Below the pieces are notes generated by a model. That model ran no database searches. It was not told the origin of the DNA and was given only the letters and a program-made list of their open reading frames with translations. Positions 32,687 to 45,027 of a stretch of DNA of 64,000 bases are shown piece by piece. The DNA lies in NCBI GenBank assembly GCA_007026445.1, contig VDMD01000010.1, positions 1 to 64,000 of the forward strand, written 5' to 3'. Position numbers and translations under genes: made by a program. Positions within the stretch are counted from its first letter, which is position 1; each line of letters begins with the position of its first letter. The DNA comes from Schizophyllum amplum (lineage: Eukaryota; Basidiomycota; Agaricomycetes; Agaricales; Schizophyllaceae).

Positions 32687-34937
32687 ATGAACGACGGGGC
32701 CTCTATATCTCGTGCGACGTCAATATCCCGCACGAGCAAGGCGGGCTCGACGCTCTCGCGCAATGCGTCGCTCATCAAGAAGAACGTCGCCCCGCACGAC
32801 CTGCAGCCCTCCGACGTCCTCGTCGACCGCTTCGTCGCCTGGAAGGCTATAGTGAAGCAGCTTATCGCATATTTTGAGGTGCGTGACCAGCTACATGCTT
32901 GATCCCGCTCACCGAATCCGCAGGGCGTCGCGGACATCGAGAACAACACCGCGAAGGAGTTGACGAAGCTCGGTGCGGTTATTCAAGTCCCCTTTCGCGC
33001 GGGAAACCAGTTCCTCGGCGAGGGAGGTCTGCAGGACACGTACTACGCGATACGCGACAAGACGCGCACCATCGCCGACCATCACGCCAACCTCGGCCGT
33101 ACAATCGACAGCTCCATTGTCCAGCACTTGCAGAAGCTGCGTGTCGAGATCAAGGCCCATGTCAAGGTCAGTGCGTGCGTTGTACTGCTCACTCCCATCT
33201 CACCCCCCGCAGAACATCCAGAATGACACCGGAAAACTCGCAACGAGCGTGGCGAAGGAGCGCGAGCTCTCCACCCGCTACATCGCAGAGCTCGGTGCGA
33301 GCATCACAGCGTTCAAAAACACCCCCATGAGCGTCACGTCCAAGACGGATCCGTACGTCGCCAACTCGGCCGTCCAGCGACAGCTTCACAAGCAGGTGGG
33401 TGCACACGAATTTGCATCAAACACAAACACTTACAACTCGCAGGTCCACGAAGAAAACTTGCTCCAAAAGTCCATCATCATCATCCAGCAAAATTCGGCG
33501 CACTTCGAAGAAGGCATCGTCCGCGCCATCCAATCCGCCTGGCAGACCTACTCGGAGTGGCAGTCGCGCGCGTCCGCCGCTATCCAAGAAGTCCACGTCG
33601 CCCTCGCCGCCCAAATGGCCTCGCTCGCCGCCGACCGCGAATGGATCGCGTTCAGCGCCCGCTCCGACCACCTGCTCGACCCCGACACCCCGCTCCGCAA
33701 ACCGGACCACGTCGTCTACCCGCTCATGGACGACCCAAGCGTCCTGCCCGTGCACACCGGCCTCCTCGAGCGCAAGAAGCGCTTCATGCGCAACTACCGC
33801 CAGGCGTACTACGTCCTCACCCCCGCCGGCTTCCTGCACGAGTACGCGAGCTCGGACCCCAATGCGCCCGGCGGGCACGCGCCGACGTTCAGCGTCTTTT
33901 TGCCGGCGTGCACGCTTGGGCCGCCTGCGCCGCCGACAAGTCGCTCGCACAAGTTCCACCTCGAGGCGACCGCAGAGGGCGGGGGAGCGGGACTGACGAG
34001 CAAGGCGGGCAGCATTCGGCACGGCAGCGGCCACGCGTCGACCTTTCGCTTCCGGTCGAGGGAGGAGATGGTGGAGTGGTGGGGAAGCGAGCAGATGGGG
34101 CGGTCGGGCCCGGTGGCGGCTGCCGTGCGCTCGGTGGGGTACAACTCGGAGGACGAGGGCGAAGAGGAGGGGGATGGAACGACGACGAGGGGAGCTGGGG
34201 CGTGGGGGGGGTGGCGGTTGACGAGTCGCGAGGGAGGCGAAGGGTACCGGGTGGAGGGGGCGCGAGGGAACGGTGACGCGACGACAACGGTACGATGGGG
34301 GAGGCGAGGGGGGAGGAAGTTGGTCCTCCTCCCTCCTCCTCCTCCTCCTTCGCTTTCCTCCTCCCCCCCCTTCTCCCTTCCTCCCTTCTCCCTTCTCCCT
34401 TCCTCCCTTCTCCTCCCCTTCCTTCTCGCTCCTTCCTCCCTCCTCCTTCCCTCCTCCATCCCCTTCTCGCTCCTCCCTCCCTCCTTTGTTTATCTCCCTC
34501 ATCCCTCGCATCCCCTCCCTTCCTTCTTCGCCCCCACCCTCCCTTTCTTCGCCCCCCTCCTCTCCCTTCGCCCCCCTCCCTCCCTTCCTTTTTTCGTCCC
34601 CCCACCCCTCCCTCCCCTCTCCCTTCGCCCCCTCCCTTCCTTCTTCGCCCCCACCCCTCCCTCGCTATCCTTCTCGCCTCCTCCTCCCTTTCCCCTCCTT
34701 CCCTCCTCCTTCCCTCTCACTTTTGTATGCAGTGTCGAGCACGAGGGACTAGAAGGATACCGACCGCGGCGGGGCGAGGGAACGATGAGGCGGCGACTTT
34801 GGCGAGGGAACGATAAGGGGGGCGGGAGGTCCGAGGCGACGGCGAGGGAGGGAGAGGCGACGGCGAGGGAGGGAGAGGGAGGCGAGGTGAGCGGGAGGCT
34901 CTCACGCCTTCCTCGCCCGTCGCGCTTTTCAAGATGA
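32687..34937 (+). CDS. SLM1-like F-BAR/PH protein, copy 2, C-terminally altered
   Basis: Exons 32687-32878, 32924-33166, 33213-33395 and 33444 onward are the same lengths as in copy 1 and join in phase; the encoded F-BAR-like and PH regions differ from copy 1 at only a few residues (for example REAYY to RQAYY). It shares with copy 1 the shortened EMVEWWGSEQM junction and lacks SLSRR, so these deletions predate the duplication of the block. After NSEDEGEEEGDG it enters simple sequence and a 443-nt pyrimidine block (34290-34732); unspliced, the frame ends at 34937. The C-terminus is unrelated to copy 3. Confidence 0.8.
34290..34732 (+). other. Polypyrimidine block with intron signals, unit 2
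   Basis: GTACGA donor-like site, about 400 nt of CTCC/TTCC repeats, then TTTTGTATGCAG before the same TGTCGAGCACGAGG exon-like sequence that follows the block in unit 1. Internal repeat numbers differ between the two copies, showing rapid turnover. Confidence 0.5.
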
Positions 34938-36690
34938 AGGGGGGGAGGTCTTGGCGGGGGCGGGAGGGCGCGGCGGGGGCGGGAGGGCGTGGCGGGAGGG
35001 AGGGCGCGACGAGGTGAAGCCACGGCCGACGCCTTCGCGCTGTAATTGGGAGCTAGTCTACGTATTACAGTACGATGTAGAGTGGTTACAGTACGATGTA
35101 GAGTAGTTACTCATGCTGAATATGATGGTTTTTGTGCACGATCTGGGGTGATTACGGGAGCGGAGGGGGAATTGAGTGAGCGAGGGGGACGTGAGTGAGC
35201 GATAGGAGGCGCGAGTGAGCAGGAGGAGGCGCGAGTGAGCAGGAGGGGGCGTGAGTGAGCAGGAGGGGGCGTGAGTGAGAGGGGGAGGCGTTGAGTGAGA
35301 GGGAGGGGGCGTGAGTGAGAGGGGGGGGGCGTGAGTGAGAGGGGGAGGCGTTGAGTGGAAGGCGAGAAGGGCTTTGGAGGGTTGTGATAAGGATTATATG
35401 GGGGAATAGGTGCTGTGGACTGTGCACGCGCGAAGTGAAGGATGGGCGAAGGCGAGGGGAGTACGAACGAAGGTGACGGGAGTAAGAACGACAAATGAGT
35501 GACAGAGTAAAAAGCGAAGGCGAGGGAGATGAGTGACAGAGCAAGAAACGCAGGCGAGGAGGATATTATACGAAGGCGACGAGAGCAAGAGAAGTCAAAG
35601 ACGAAGTGAGCGAGCAAGGAAGGGCGGAGAGGATAAGCAAAGAGAGCGAGCGAGGAAGGCGGTGAGCATGAGCGAACGACGGTGATGAAGGCAGAGTGGA
35701 GTGCATATGGTCGATACAGAGTTGCTGGATGAGGGAGGCCGCGAGTGCATTCCAAACACGAGAGGCAAGTCAAGTAACAGGGGAGTCGAGCGGGAGGGAG
35801 GGGGTTGAGTCGGACTAGAGAACATAAAGTCGGGTCATGAACAAGTATGCGGCGCGAACCCATCGTGAACGACGGGGACTCGGGAAACGTCGGGGGCTCG
35901 GGAAACGCAGTTGGTGGCAAAAACTTGTTGTATTCATTTATCTACGAGGTACAAGGTTACTACTACCCAGCTACTACCATACATAGACCGCGTCTGAGCA
36001 TGCTAGCGAGCCGTTCGCAAGGTCTGACCCGTCGTCGACAGCGTCGGTTCGGGAGCGTTAGTCGGCCTTGTCGAGGACGCGCGCGAGTCTACCGCGCGCA
36101 AGGCGGGCTCAACGGCAGCCAGGGCATAGCTTCCCCTCACCGTCTGCGGTTTGGGGGATCTGAAAACACGACAATTAGTGGGCCTTCGCAGCAGCGAGAA
36201 CGAAAAGCGCCCTAGAGCAGCCCTAGAGTAACCCCGACAGGCCGTTCCAGAGTCCCGGTTAGCTGGATCAGAGGTCATGTGTAAGGGAACGTATCAACAA
36301 AATCGGGAGGTGGCGCAGTTGAGGTACGAAATAACCCGAAATCCCGCAAAGGAAACATAAATTCGAACGAAGGGGCGGTGGGGGAGCGAAGCAACGAAGG
36401 TGTAAGTACATTGTAAAAGGAAGGTAAGCATAGTAGTTGGGGACGAACGACAAGTCATCTGGGGGGAGGGAAAATGCGCACGATAATTCTTTGACGTGTT
36501 CCAGAAAATATGACACTCACCTGAAAGCGGCAAGGCCGCTGGGCAACCCGCGTCGGGTACGCCTCTCTCCGGGTCGCATATCGCATTCACGGTCGAGACT
36601 GTCACATGTCTGACGGACGACAAGGGCCTCGTCAACAACTACAAGCAGTCATCATCAATATCAAGCGGTGCTGACATAAAAACTCACCAC
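34733..36690. other. Duplicated spacer of unit 2, first part
   Basis: Counterpart of 23266-25400: G-rich minisatellites (35168-35360 with GTGAGTGAGAGGGGGAGGCG-type units) and then the minus-strand exon-like pieces at 36003-36278 and 36535-36605. No gene model supported. Confidence 0.4.
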
Positions 36691-36931
36691 AAATGAAGTG
36701 CGCGGCGGCGCTGCGCGCCGCCCGCCGCGCCCCAAGCCCATCCTGCTCCTCGTCGAAAACGTCGCAGCGGGTCCCGAGACTTCCCGCGCGAATATTTGCC
36801 GATTCAAGTTCATTTTGCATCGTTTTTTGAGGTTCGGTTTCTCGCCAAAAATCCCTCCGCTTGGACCGGTAAATGGGGCTATCGGGGAGCGAGGTGGACC
36901 TCTGTGGGCGCGCTGGGAGGTAGTTGTCATG
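36691..36931 (-). repeat. GC-palindrome module, reverse orientation, unit 2
   Basis: Near-identical to 25405-25645, including the minus-strand RAGSLGTR...GARRAARSAA reading and the CGGCGGCGCTGCGCGCCGCC palindrome. Confidence 0.65.
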
Positions 36932-37559
36932 GCGACGCCGTGCGGCGAGGTCGAACGGCGCGGGCGACCGAGGTTGTAGGTGCGTATGTACGATATAGCG
37001 AGCTATTATTTAGTTAGCACAAGCAACAGCACGCATCAGTGGTCAAGCACTTACCATCACTGTCATTTTCTCGAAGGACGAAGGATCCCCCAGTCACGCG
37101 TGCGTTGAGAGTTCGAGCCACGGGCATGGACCCACAAGTACATCACGTGATCCGATGTTGAAGTCGCGAAGGGCGGCTGGTTGGACAATCGCGGCGACGT
37201 CAGGCCTTCGAGACGCGCAGTAATAAACGAGTGTACTCACCAGAGAAGACTGCTCGTGGAACTCGCCGTGGCGTTGTGGGTCCGAGTATGGGCGGCGCAG
37301 GATATATTCGTTGTTGGTGGTTTGGAATCGGGCGGCATGTAATGACTGTCTCTGCGAAGGCGTTAGACCACGTTCGGCATGCCGCTGCAAAAACACGCAC
37401 GGTGACGAGGGACCTCGGCGGCAGACGGGGTGTCGAGATAATAGGACGCGCGCGCAGGTACAATGAAACCCGCCCAGCGAGAACGTCCTGCAAGGTCTAC
37501 CGCACACGCAGAGACCGATCACGGCGGTGAGCGGGACGGTGCTGGTCCCTGGACCTCGT

Positions 37560-39590
37560 CGCCCGCAGCGCATGTGAACGAGGACGTCTGCAAAGACGAT
37601 GAGCACAGGTATGTCATGAGGGCAAAGCGCGATGTCGACGTCGCCGCCGCCGTCGTGCGCGTCCGGTTACAAGCAGGTCAACGTACCTTGACGATCTCGT
37701 CATCCCGCTCACACATCCAGCCCTCGCCGACATCGCCGACGTCGAGAGGTCCCAGGTGACGGTCCTCGACGTCCCGGCGCCCGTCGAGAGATCCGTCGGG
37801 AGTCAATGCGCTCGCCATCGCACGAGCCCGCTGTTGCCATGACAACCCAGACCAGCGGGGCTTCGACCTCGCCGTCGATGGCGCCGTCGGCATTGCGAGA
37901 CGAGGCGCCGGCGTCCCTCGTGGAACTGGGCGACGTCCGCCGCGGTCGCCGGGTGTTCCAGGAAGGCTGCGGCAACGTTGACGGGCGTCGGTCATGGTGG
38001 TAGGAGACAAGCTGCGGACGTGTCAGTGATCGGTAAACGAAATGAATAGAAAACTTACTGAATGGGCCCCGACCGAACACTTAGACTTGCATGGTGCGGT
38101 CTGCAAGAGTGGTCGGCGGAATATGCGAGCGTAATAAGCACGAGTCAGCATGCCTGACAAGCTAGGTGTTTGCAAAGTTGATGTGCGAGAGTACAGCTAG
38201 AGCGAGTTGATCAGCAAATGTCGAGACAATGAAAATACGACGCCCAACGCACCAGAGAAAGGCTGATGTTAACGAACTGCGTATAGGAAGGTAACTGAAA
38301 ATATGCCTGGAATGACGTGGTCAGCGAGTGCGAGAGCAGACGAAAACAAAGGAAATCATACCAAAATCAAATCGACATGAGTTGCAGGCAATGGCGAGCG
38401 AGGGAAGAGGCAAAGCGAAAGGAAGACGGCGGACGAGTGATGGGAAGGGAAGAAGGCGTTGAAAGCCTGCTGAATACTGGCCATAGGTGTCGCCTTTTAT
38501 ACAGCGCGAGACGGCTGTCCAGCCGGTCGCGCGCGTCCCCTCGCTACGAGTCGTGAGCGGTCACGGCGGTGCAGGGGATATCGCGGGAGTGCCTGACATG
38601 CAGCGCATGTCAACGAGAACGTCTGCAAAGGCGATGAGCATAGGAACATTCGAAGACGTGGCGCGACGTCGACGCCGTCGCCATCGTCGTGCGCGTCGGG
38701 TCACAAGTACATCGACGACCTTGACAATCTCGTGCTCCCGCTCACACATACAGCCCTCGCCCACATCGCCGACGTCGAGAGGTCCCAGGTGACGCTCCTC
38801 AACGTCCCGGCGCCCGTCGAGAGATCCGCCGGGGGGTCGACGCGCACGAGCCCGCTGTTGCGATGACAACCCAGGCCAGTGGGCCTTCGAGGTCGCTGTC
38901 AATGGCGCCGTCGGCATTGCGGGACGAGTCGCCGGCGTCCGTCGTGGGATTCGGCGACGTCCGCCGCGGTCGCCGGGCGTTCAAGGAAGGCCGGGGAACG
39001 TCGACGGGCGTCGGTCGTGGTGGTAGGAGACAAGCTGCGGACGTGTCAGTGATCGGTAAACGAAATGAATAGAAAACTTACTGAATGGGCCCGACCGAAC
39101 ACTTTGACTTGCATGGTGCGGTCTGCAAAAGTGGTCAGCGAAATATGCAAGCTTAATGAACACGAGTCAGCATACCTGACAAGCTAGGTGTTTGCAAAGT
39201 TGATGTGCGAGAGTGCAGCTAGAGCGAGTTGATCAGCACATGTCGAGACAATGAGAATACGACGCCCAACGCACCAGAGAAAGGCTGGTGTTAACGAACT
39301 GCGTATCGGAAGGTAACTGAAAATATGCCTGGAATGACGTGGTCAGCGAGTGCGAGAGCAGACGAAAACAAAGGAAATCATACCGAAATCAAATCGACAT
39401 GAGTTGCAGGAGACAGCGAGCGAGGGCAAAACAGAAGCGCAAGGAAGACGGCGGACGAGTGGTGGGAAGGGAAGAAGGCGTTGAAAGCCTGCTGAATACT
39501 GGCCATAGGTGTCGCCTTTTATACAGCGCGAGACGGCTGTCCAGCCGGTCGCGCGCGTCCCCTCGCTACGAGTCTCATTCTAATCCGCAG
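37560..39590. repeat. Internal ~1,022-bp tandem duplication in unit 2
   Basis: Positions 37985-38550 recur at 39007-39572 with a constant offset of 1,022 bp, for example the AAACGAAATGAATAGAAAAC segment at 38036 and 39058; weaker similarity extends leftward to about 37620 and 38665. Unit 1 has a single copy (26300-27232). The right-hand copy continues into sequence matching unit 1, so the left-hand copy is the extra one. Confidence 0.85.
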
Positions 39591-41881
39591 CGTACACGTC
39601 AGAGATGTGACAGCCACACCCCGACAAGCCGCCGCAAATCTGGGGCCAAGATTCGGGCGCTCGAGAGCGGAAGATTGGGCGCTCCTGCAGTGGTTACTCG
39701 TCAACGCTCTCCTGGGTCGCACGTCAGCCCGCTCGCAACGCCATTCATGCAAACATACCGCTGCGGTCAGGAACGGCCGTGCGTGGAGTCGCGGACGGAA
39801 CGTTGGAAGTTCTGGAGGTCGGCCTTTGGGTGACGCGCCACAGCGTCTCCCGGGCGTTTTGTGCTGTCCTCGTCGCCGGCAGCGCTGGAAAGAGAGCTGG
39901 AATGCATCCCAGGGTGAGGTCCGAGTGACCTGGTGACGCGTGACAAAGCCCGCGAGCTCGCGACAAGGCGCTGAAAAACTCGACTGCTCGTTGAACGAGA
40001 GATCAGTCGTTGCTCCTTTGGGAAGTCCTTGAACTGTCCCAAAGGCAGCGCGCTGCTGGCGCGCGTCGCCCGCCTCCTCGACCGCTTCCCTCGCTGGAGC
40101 AAAAACAAATAATATTATAATGGAATGAATGGCGCGTCGCCCCGGCGTTTTCAGGTGGAATGAGGGGCATATGCGTACTGTGAGTGAAGTGGAATAGCCC
40201 AGGGCATGAGCCAGCGCAGCGCGGTCGCCGTCGACCCCATCACGTTGCCATCATCGCAACTGAATGGATGGGCGCTCAGGTCCGCGTCGGTGACAGCAGA
40301 ATTCCACCGGTCGCCGGTGGAAGATGCGGATGGGCGGGTAGGTCGTTCTGGTTCGCGGTGTCATTGCGACCGCGCACTGCGTGCGGCGCGCGGCGTGTCG
40401 TCATCCACGTGCTGACGCGGCGTTCAGAAATAGGGACCGTTTCAGAGGTGTCGGCAGGCGGAAGATTGGGGGCGCGGCGGGGTAGGTGAGGAGGGGGAAG
40501 GGGTCGTTCATTGCGAGGCAAAAAGGTCTCTGGGAGGCGTCCGGCGTCCTAGGCGTTGAAGTACGGCTCGATACACGAGAACTTGACACGTGGTGGGTCA
40601 GCGCAAGCTCGGACGAAGACGCTATGGGCGCACCAAAAACGACGCCACATAATAAAAACGCCCTTGTGCGCAATACAGAGCAAGCTCGGGGCCGCGAATG
40701 GGAAATTCGATAGCGGGAACATGTTCGAGTAGACTGCGCGGATCGAATTTGTCTCAGGAATATTTTAAGGTTGGGTGACCACTTACGGAGGGAAAGACGT
40801 CGAGTTCTACATGCAAAGTAGCTCGACCTTCCAGAACGATAAGGAAGGTGTCTTATCTCGCCCATCGGCACTTGGTGAGCGTGTTGTGAGTGAGAAGAAG
40901 GTTGTCCTCGACGGTGTCTGACCCATCGCAGGTGCTAGTACGGCGGCGGACGGCCTCCGAGAGGTCTCGCCGTGCATTTGCGCGCCACCGGGAGGCGTTG
41001 AGGGAATATTAGAGGATCGGCGAGGGGCCCGGCGTTCGTAGTGCAGAGATAAGTCTTTCTGAGTATGAGGAAGTAGAATTCGGTGTTGCTGGGAGGAAGG
41101 AAGAATGCGATGAGCGGGAAGCGAAGTCGAAGCGTTGGACAAGGCGTGCGAAAGCTCATCGGACCGACCACCCGCGTCGCGTGCGCCGTCGATTTCGATT
41201 TTGGACAAGTCCCTCTCGACCACCACTGGCCCTCATAAACCGCTCACTCGCGCCTCAGGCTCCGAGGCGGACATATATGAACAAAAGTACTTCTTGGGAG
41301 CCGCCAATACGGCGCTTATCCCGCGTTGTGCTCACTCCCAACACCCCAGCCGCACCCGCCGTGCCGTTTGCAGACCCGTTTCGAGAGCTCATCGCACCGG
41401 GCATTCACGGTATTGCAGATGGCCCGGCGAGCGCGGCTCAGGTGTTGGGAGGGGGCTCGACGTGGGAACTCGCGCTCGTCCCAAATAAGTGCCTATCGTA
41501 TACATGCAGGTGAGAATGGAACAGCGTGGGCATGTCGCCGTCATAACGCTCTCTCGGCTCAGGTCTGCCTGCGAGTCCCACGCACATGTCTCACGTACGC
41601 AGTCAACGAAGTCCGGCCGAGTTCCCAAAGCAGCAAGATCCAGATATGCTCAGTGGCGTGATCGGTCGCCGCGTCGGGATGTTTGTATGGGCGTTGCCTT
41701 TTGATGCGGCGCAGCGCGACGGCCATATATACCGGCCTGGCCGTTGGTTGTAAATTTTCCCCATGCCGTCGTTTTCCCCACCGACGCTCCGCCGCCCGCC
41801 GCCACTCGACCGCCTCTCTTTTCGTTGAACACGGTGAGTCGAGCTCGCTCTCGTCGATGTGAGATGACTAACGGTCTCCAG
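39591..41881. other. Duplicated spacer of unit 2, last part
   Basis: Counterpart of 27250-29539, with the same coding-like pieces (41300-41513 matches 28960-29172) and the GCGCGCTGCTGGCGCGC palindrome at 40048. Frames are again interrupted; no gene supported. Confidence 0.4.
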
Positions 41882-42392
41882 GAGCGACGCGTCTGCTCCA
41901 CTGCTGCGCCAGAAACGCCATCCCCGTCCTTCTCGCACTGGTCGACGCGCTTAGGTCGACTGTCAACGACCCACTCGTCACGCTTTCGCAAGCGACGGCG
42001 CGCCAAATTCGTCGCTACGCCAGAAACGCCATCTCCGTCCTTCTCGCACTCGACGTCTCACGTCGTATGCTATGGTGAGTTTTTTCCATACGTTCTGCTG
42101 CCGGGGCTTTCATTGACTCCTTCCTCAGCCTCCCGTACCGTACACCTCCACTGGCGGGAATCTCAGGCTTGTCGTGCCCTCGCGCTGGAGTGTCGGGGAT
42201 GGCGCTGCGCGCCGCCGAGTACTTCTTCGCACTCGGGGAATTGGTATGTCTTGATTTCAGCTCAGGCCGTACCGCTGCTGATGACGCCCTAGATCACTCG
42301 GGCCGAGTTGCGCGTTGACCAACTCCCTCGCCAACCGCGCGGGCGACGCCGTAGCGCTTCCTCGACCATCTACACCCCACCCTGGCCCCTCT
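41882..42392 (+). pseudogene. Three-exon gene fragment with ARNAI...LLAL repeat, unit 2
   Basis: Exons 41882-42074, 42129-42243 and 42293-42392 have exactly the lengths of the unit 1 copy (193, 115 and 100 nt) and the same phases. Differences are few. Across the next intron-like block this copy keeps an open frame through CPGTRAGI...GRAARSAA to about 43017, so the GC-palindrome modules may once have been its downstream exons. The start is not identifiable. Confidence 0.45.
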
Positions 42393-43020
42393 GTAAGCCC
42401 ATTTGTCGGTCTAAGCGGGGGCGATTCTGACCGACTTTCCAGGTTGCTTTGGATGCGAAATGGACGTCAAATGTCCCGGGACCCGCGCGGGAATTATAGC
42501 GAACGATTTCGGGTTTTGGAGGCCGGGGCGAGCGGCGCGCAGCGCCGCTGAGCGAGGCCGGCCTGCGTCGGAGCTTCTTAGGCGCGTTCTGCGTCGTCCC
42601 GCGCGCTCTGTAAGTCCATTTCCCTTTCCAAGCGGGGCCCATTCTGACCAAGGTTCCAGGTCTTTTTTTATTCGAAACGGACGTCCAATGTCTCGAAACC
42701 CGCGCGGGAATTCTAGAGGACCATTGCGAGTGTTTGGGGCCGGGGCGAGCGGCGCGGAGCGCCGCGTCACCTTTCAAATACCCCCCACGCACCTCGCAGC
42801 GCCTGGAGTACTTCCCTGGCATGCTCGACATGGCCTCCGCGCGGTTTTCTTGCCGTCGGTACGCCCGTTTGTTGGTCTAAGCGGGGGCGATTCTGACCGA
42901 GTGTGCAGGTTGCTTTGGATGCGAAATGGAGGTCGATTGTCCTGGGACCCGCGCGGGAATTCTAGCGGACGGTTTCGGGTTTCTGGGGCCGGGGCGAGCG
43001 GCGCGGAGCGCCGCTGATCG
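42393..43020 (+). repeat. Three GC-palindrome modules with intron signals, unit 2
   Basis: Same architecture as 30051-30730, with donors at 42393, 42610 and about 42857 and TTCCAG/GTGCAG acceptors. The three exon-like blocks each read CPGTRAGI or a variant followed by GPGRAARSAA. Confidence 0.75.
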
Positions 43021-43077
43021 TTCTTCGTACCTGCGGTTTCCCTTCGCATCGCGCGTCGGTCTGTACCCTTCTGACGA

Positions 43078-44115
43078 GTTCGTGAAGCAATGTATCGTGG
43101 TCCGCCGAGCAAGGGTGGGCGTCTTGGAGTACGCCGGGGACGCTGTCGAAGACGCCGGGGACGCTGTCGAGAACTCCGGGAACCCCGGGACGCTTACGAA
43201 CAAGCTGCGACCACGCCGATGACGCTCACGAGCATGACGGACACACCCATGAGCATGACGGACACACCCACGAAGCCACACGCAGGACGCTGCCCTCCTT
43301 GGCGGTGAGGCAATGTATCGGCGTCCGCCGATCGCCCCCTCGTATCGGCGCCCGTCGATCGCCCCTCTCGTCCTCAGTAACCTCTCGTACTCCGTCGCGG
43401 CTCTGGGTTGGTTGACTTACGGCTCGACTGCTTCGTACGCTGCACGGGAGGCCGACTAACTCGCGAAGCCATGTATCGACGTCCGGCGAGCGAGGTCGAT
43501 CAATTCGTGCAGCAACGTATCGCCGTCCGGCGAGCGAGGTCGACCGACTCGTGAGGCAATGTATCACGGTCCGGCGAGCAGGACGGCGACAACTCGACGA
43601 CGCTTGCCAAGGGTCCGACTAACTTGCGTGTCGACATCCGGCGAGCGGGGCCGACTCACTCGGGAAGCAACGTATCGACGTCCGGCGAGCGAGGTCGACC
43701 GACTCGTGAAGCAATGTATCGCCGTCCGGCGAGCAGGCCCTTGCGACGACGACGAGTTGGACGGCGATTACTCGGCGACGATTTCGACCTCGACTTGACG
43801 AGCAGGGCGAGTATACGGCTCGATGACGGCGAGGACTTCAACGACAAGGACTCGAGGACGACGACTTCTGGACGAGTACGACTCGGATATCCCCCACCGA
43901 ACTCGTGAAGCGATGGATCGGCGTCCGCCGATCTGTGTTCGCGCTCATCCGGATGCCGCTGAGGTAAGGAGTGTTGTTTGGGTGCGGACTCGGCCTCTGG
44001 CTGCGACCGACTGGGTGCCTCGGTCTCGCCCACCGTCCTCCGCGAGCTGCCTGCTACACTGGGAGAAGCGGCTGAAGTCGTGAGGCAATGGATCGACGTC
44101 CCGCGAGCGAGGTGG
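43078..44115 (+). repeat. 45-bp (15-codon) dispersed-tandem repeat, unit 2
   Basis: Counterpart of 30733-31720. Copies lie at about 43083, 43308, 43465, 43510, 43552, 43628, 43667, 43709, 43908 and 44078. A 26-bp GACGCTGTCGAAGACGCCGGGG-type duplication at 43140-43165 and a CACCCATGAGCATGACGGA duplication at 43240 are specific to this copy. Confidence 0.75.
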
Positions 44116-45027
44116 GTGAGTGTTGCTGACTTGTGCTGTTGACGTTGGGGGGTGTGCGGCAGGTGATTTGGCAGGCGAGAGCGAGTTTGTGGTACGGTTT
44201 GGATAACTTGGTCGTATGTATGCGTAGCTACAAAGTACAATAATGAAATACAATGGGGTTTTCGAACGACTCGCGCATGCCGTTCTCGTAATGTCGTTCC
44301 TGCACTGGTGGTGACTTGTGCGGTGTTCCGAGCTGTCAGAGTATGTGTTCCGGCAGCAACGATCATAAAACGAGGGAGTCACAGAGGGAGGAGAAATAAT
44401 GGGCTGGGGAGAGATTGTGGCAAGGCAAGAGAGGGAGGAAAGGGAGGGCTTTGAAGACAGACATGAAGACTTGTATATATGTCATGGCTCACATATAATA
44501 AAGCCAAGAGGATAGCAGGAGAGGGCATGCCATAAGTTGTAGTCTGAGGGCCCGGCGGTATAGGTAACGGGTGCCGTAAAGTGACATGTCGAGATGTCTG
44601 GCGAGGAGGGCAAGGATGAGGGAGTAGGTGGTGAGCAAGGACACTGTCAGATTAGCTGAAGAAACAGAATGTGCTTGGGAATGTGTCTAGAATACAGTAG
44701 TAATTATCCGAAGGCGGTCAGTCCTTCCCGCCGCGAACTCGACATTGCCGAAAAGAAGAAGTAGCAGAAACACGCCAAACAGCACACATCGCTGTCACGC
44801 CGCCCAATCCGGGTGTAAGTGGGTGACAGGCGAGTGACGCGTTCGCGACGCCAGGGCAGGCGGCGATGCGGCACCCGATGCTGTCGGGCGCTGGCCATGC
44901 AGGTGCAGTCGACGCGCCGCCACAATGCCATAGCCACTTGACCGTGTCTCGTAATGACGTCACGGGCGTTTGCGCGGAAGTCTCGCGGGCGTTGGGGAAA
45001 CAGCTTGTCTTGAACCGCCATCTCGCC
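44116..45027. other. Spacer end and promoter of SLM1 copy 3
   Basis: Nearly identical to 31720-32686 up to about 44960, then diverging slightly before the ATG. Contains the third TGACGTCA at 44955-44962. No gene supported. Confidence 0.5.
44955..44962. promoter_or_regulatory. CRE-like palindrome, SLM1 copy 3
   Basis: TGACGTCA, about 70 bp upstream of ATG 45028, in the same GTAATGACGTCACGGGC context as the other two copies. Confidence 0.5.

Larger units (their letters stand above)
32590..44954. repeat. Segmental duplication, unit 2 (~12.4 kb)
   Basis: Second copy of the SLM1-plus-spacer block described at 21003-32589. It is about 0.8 kb longer, mainly because of a 1,022-bp internal tandem duplication (37560-39590). 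Its right end merges into SLM1 copy 3. Confidence 0.93.
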
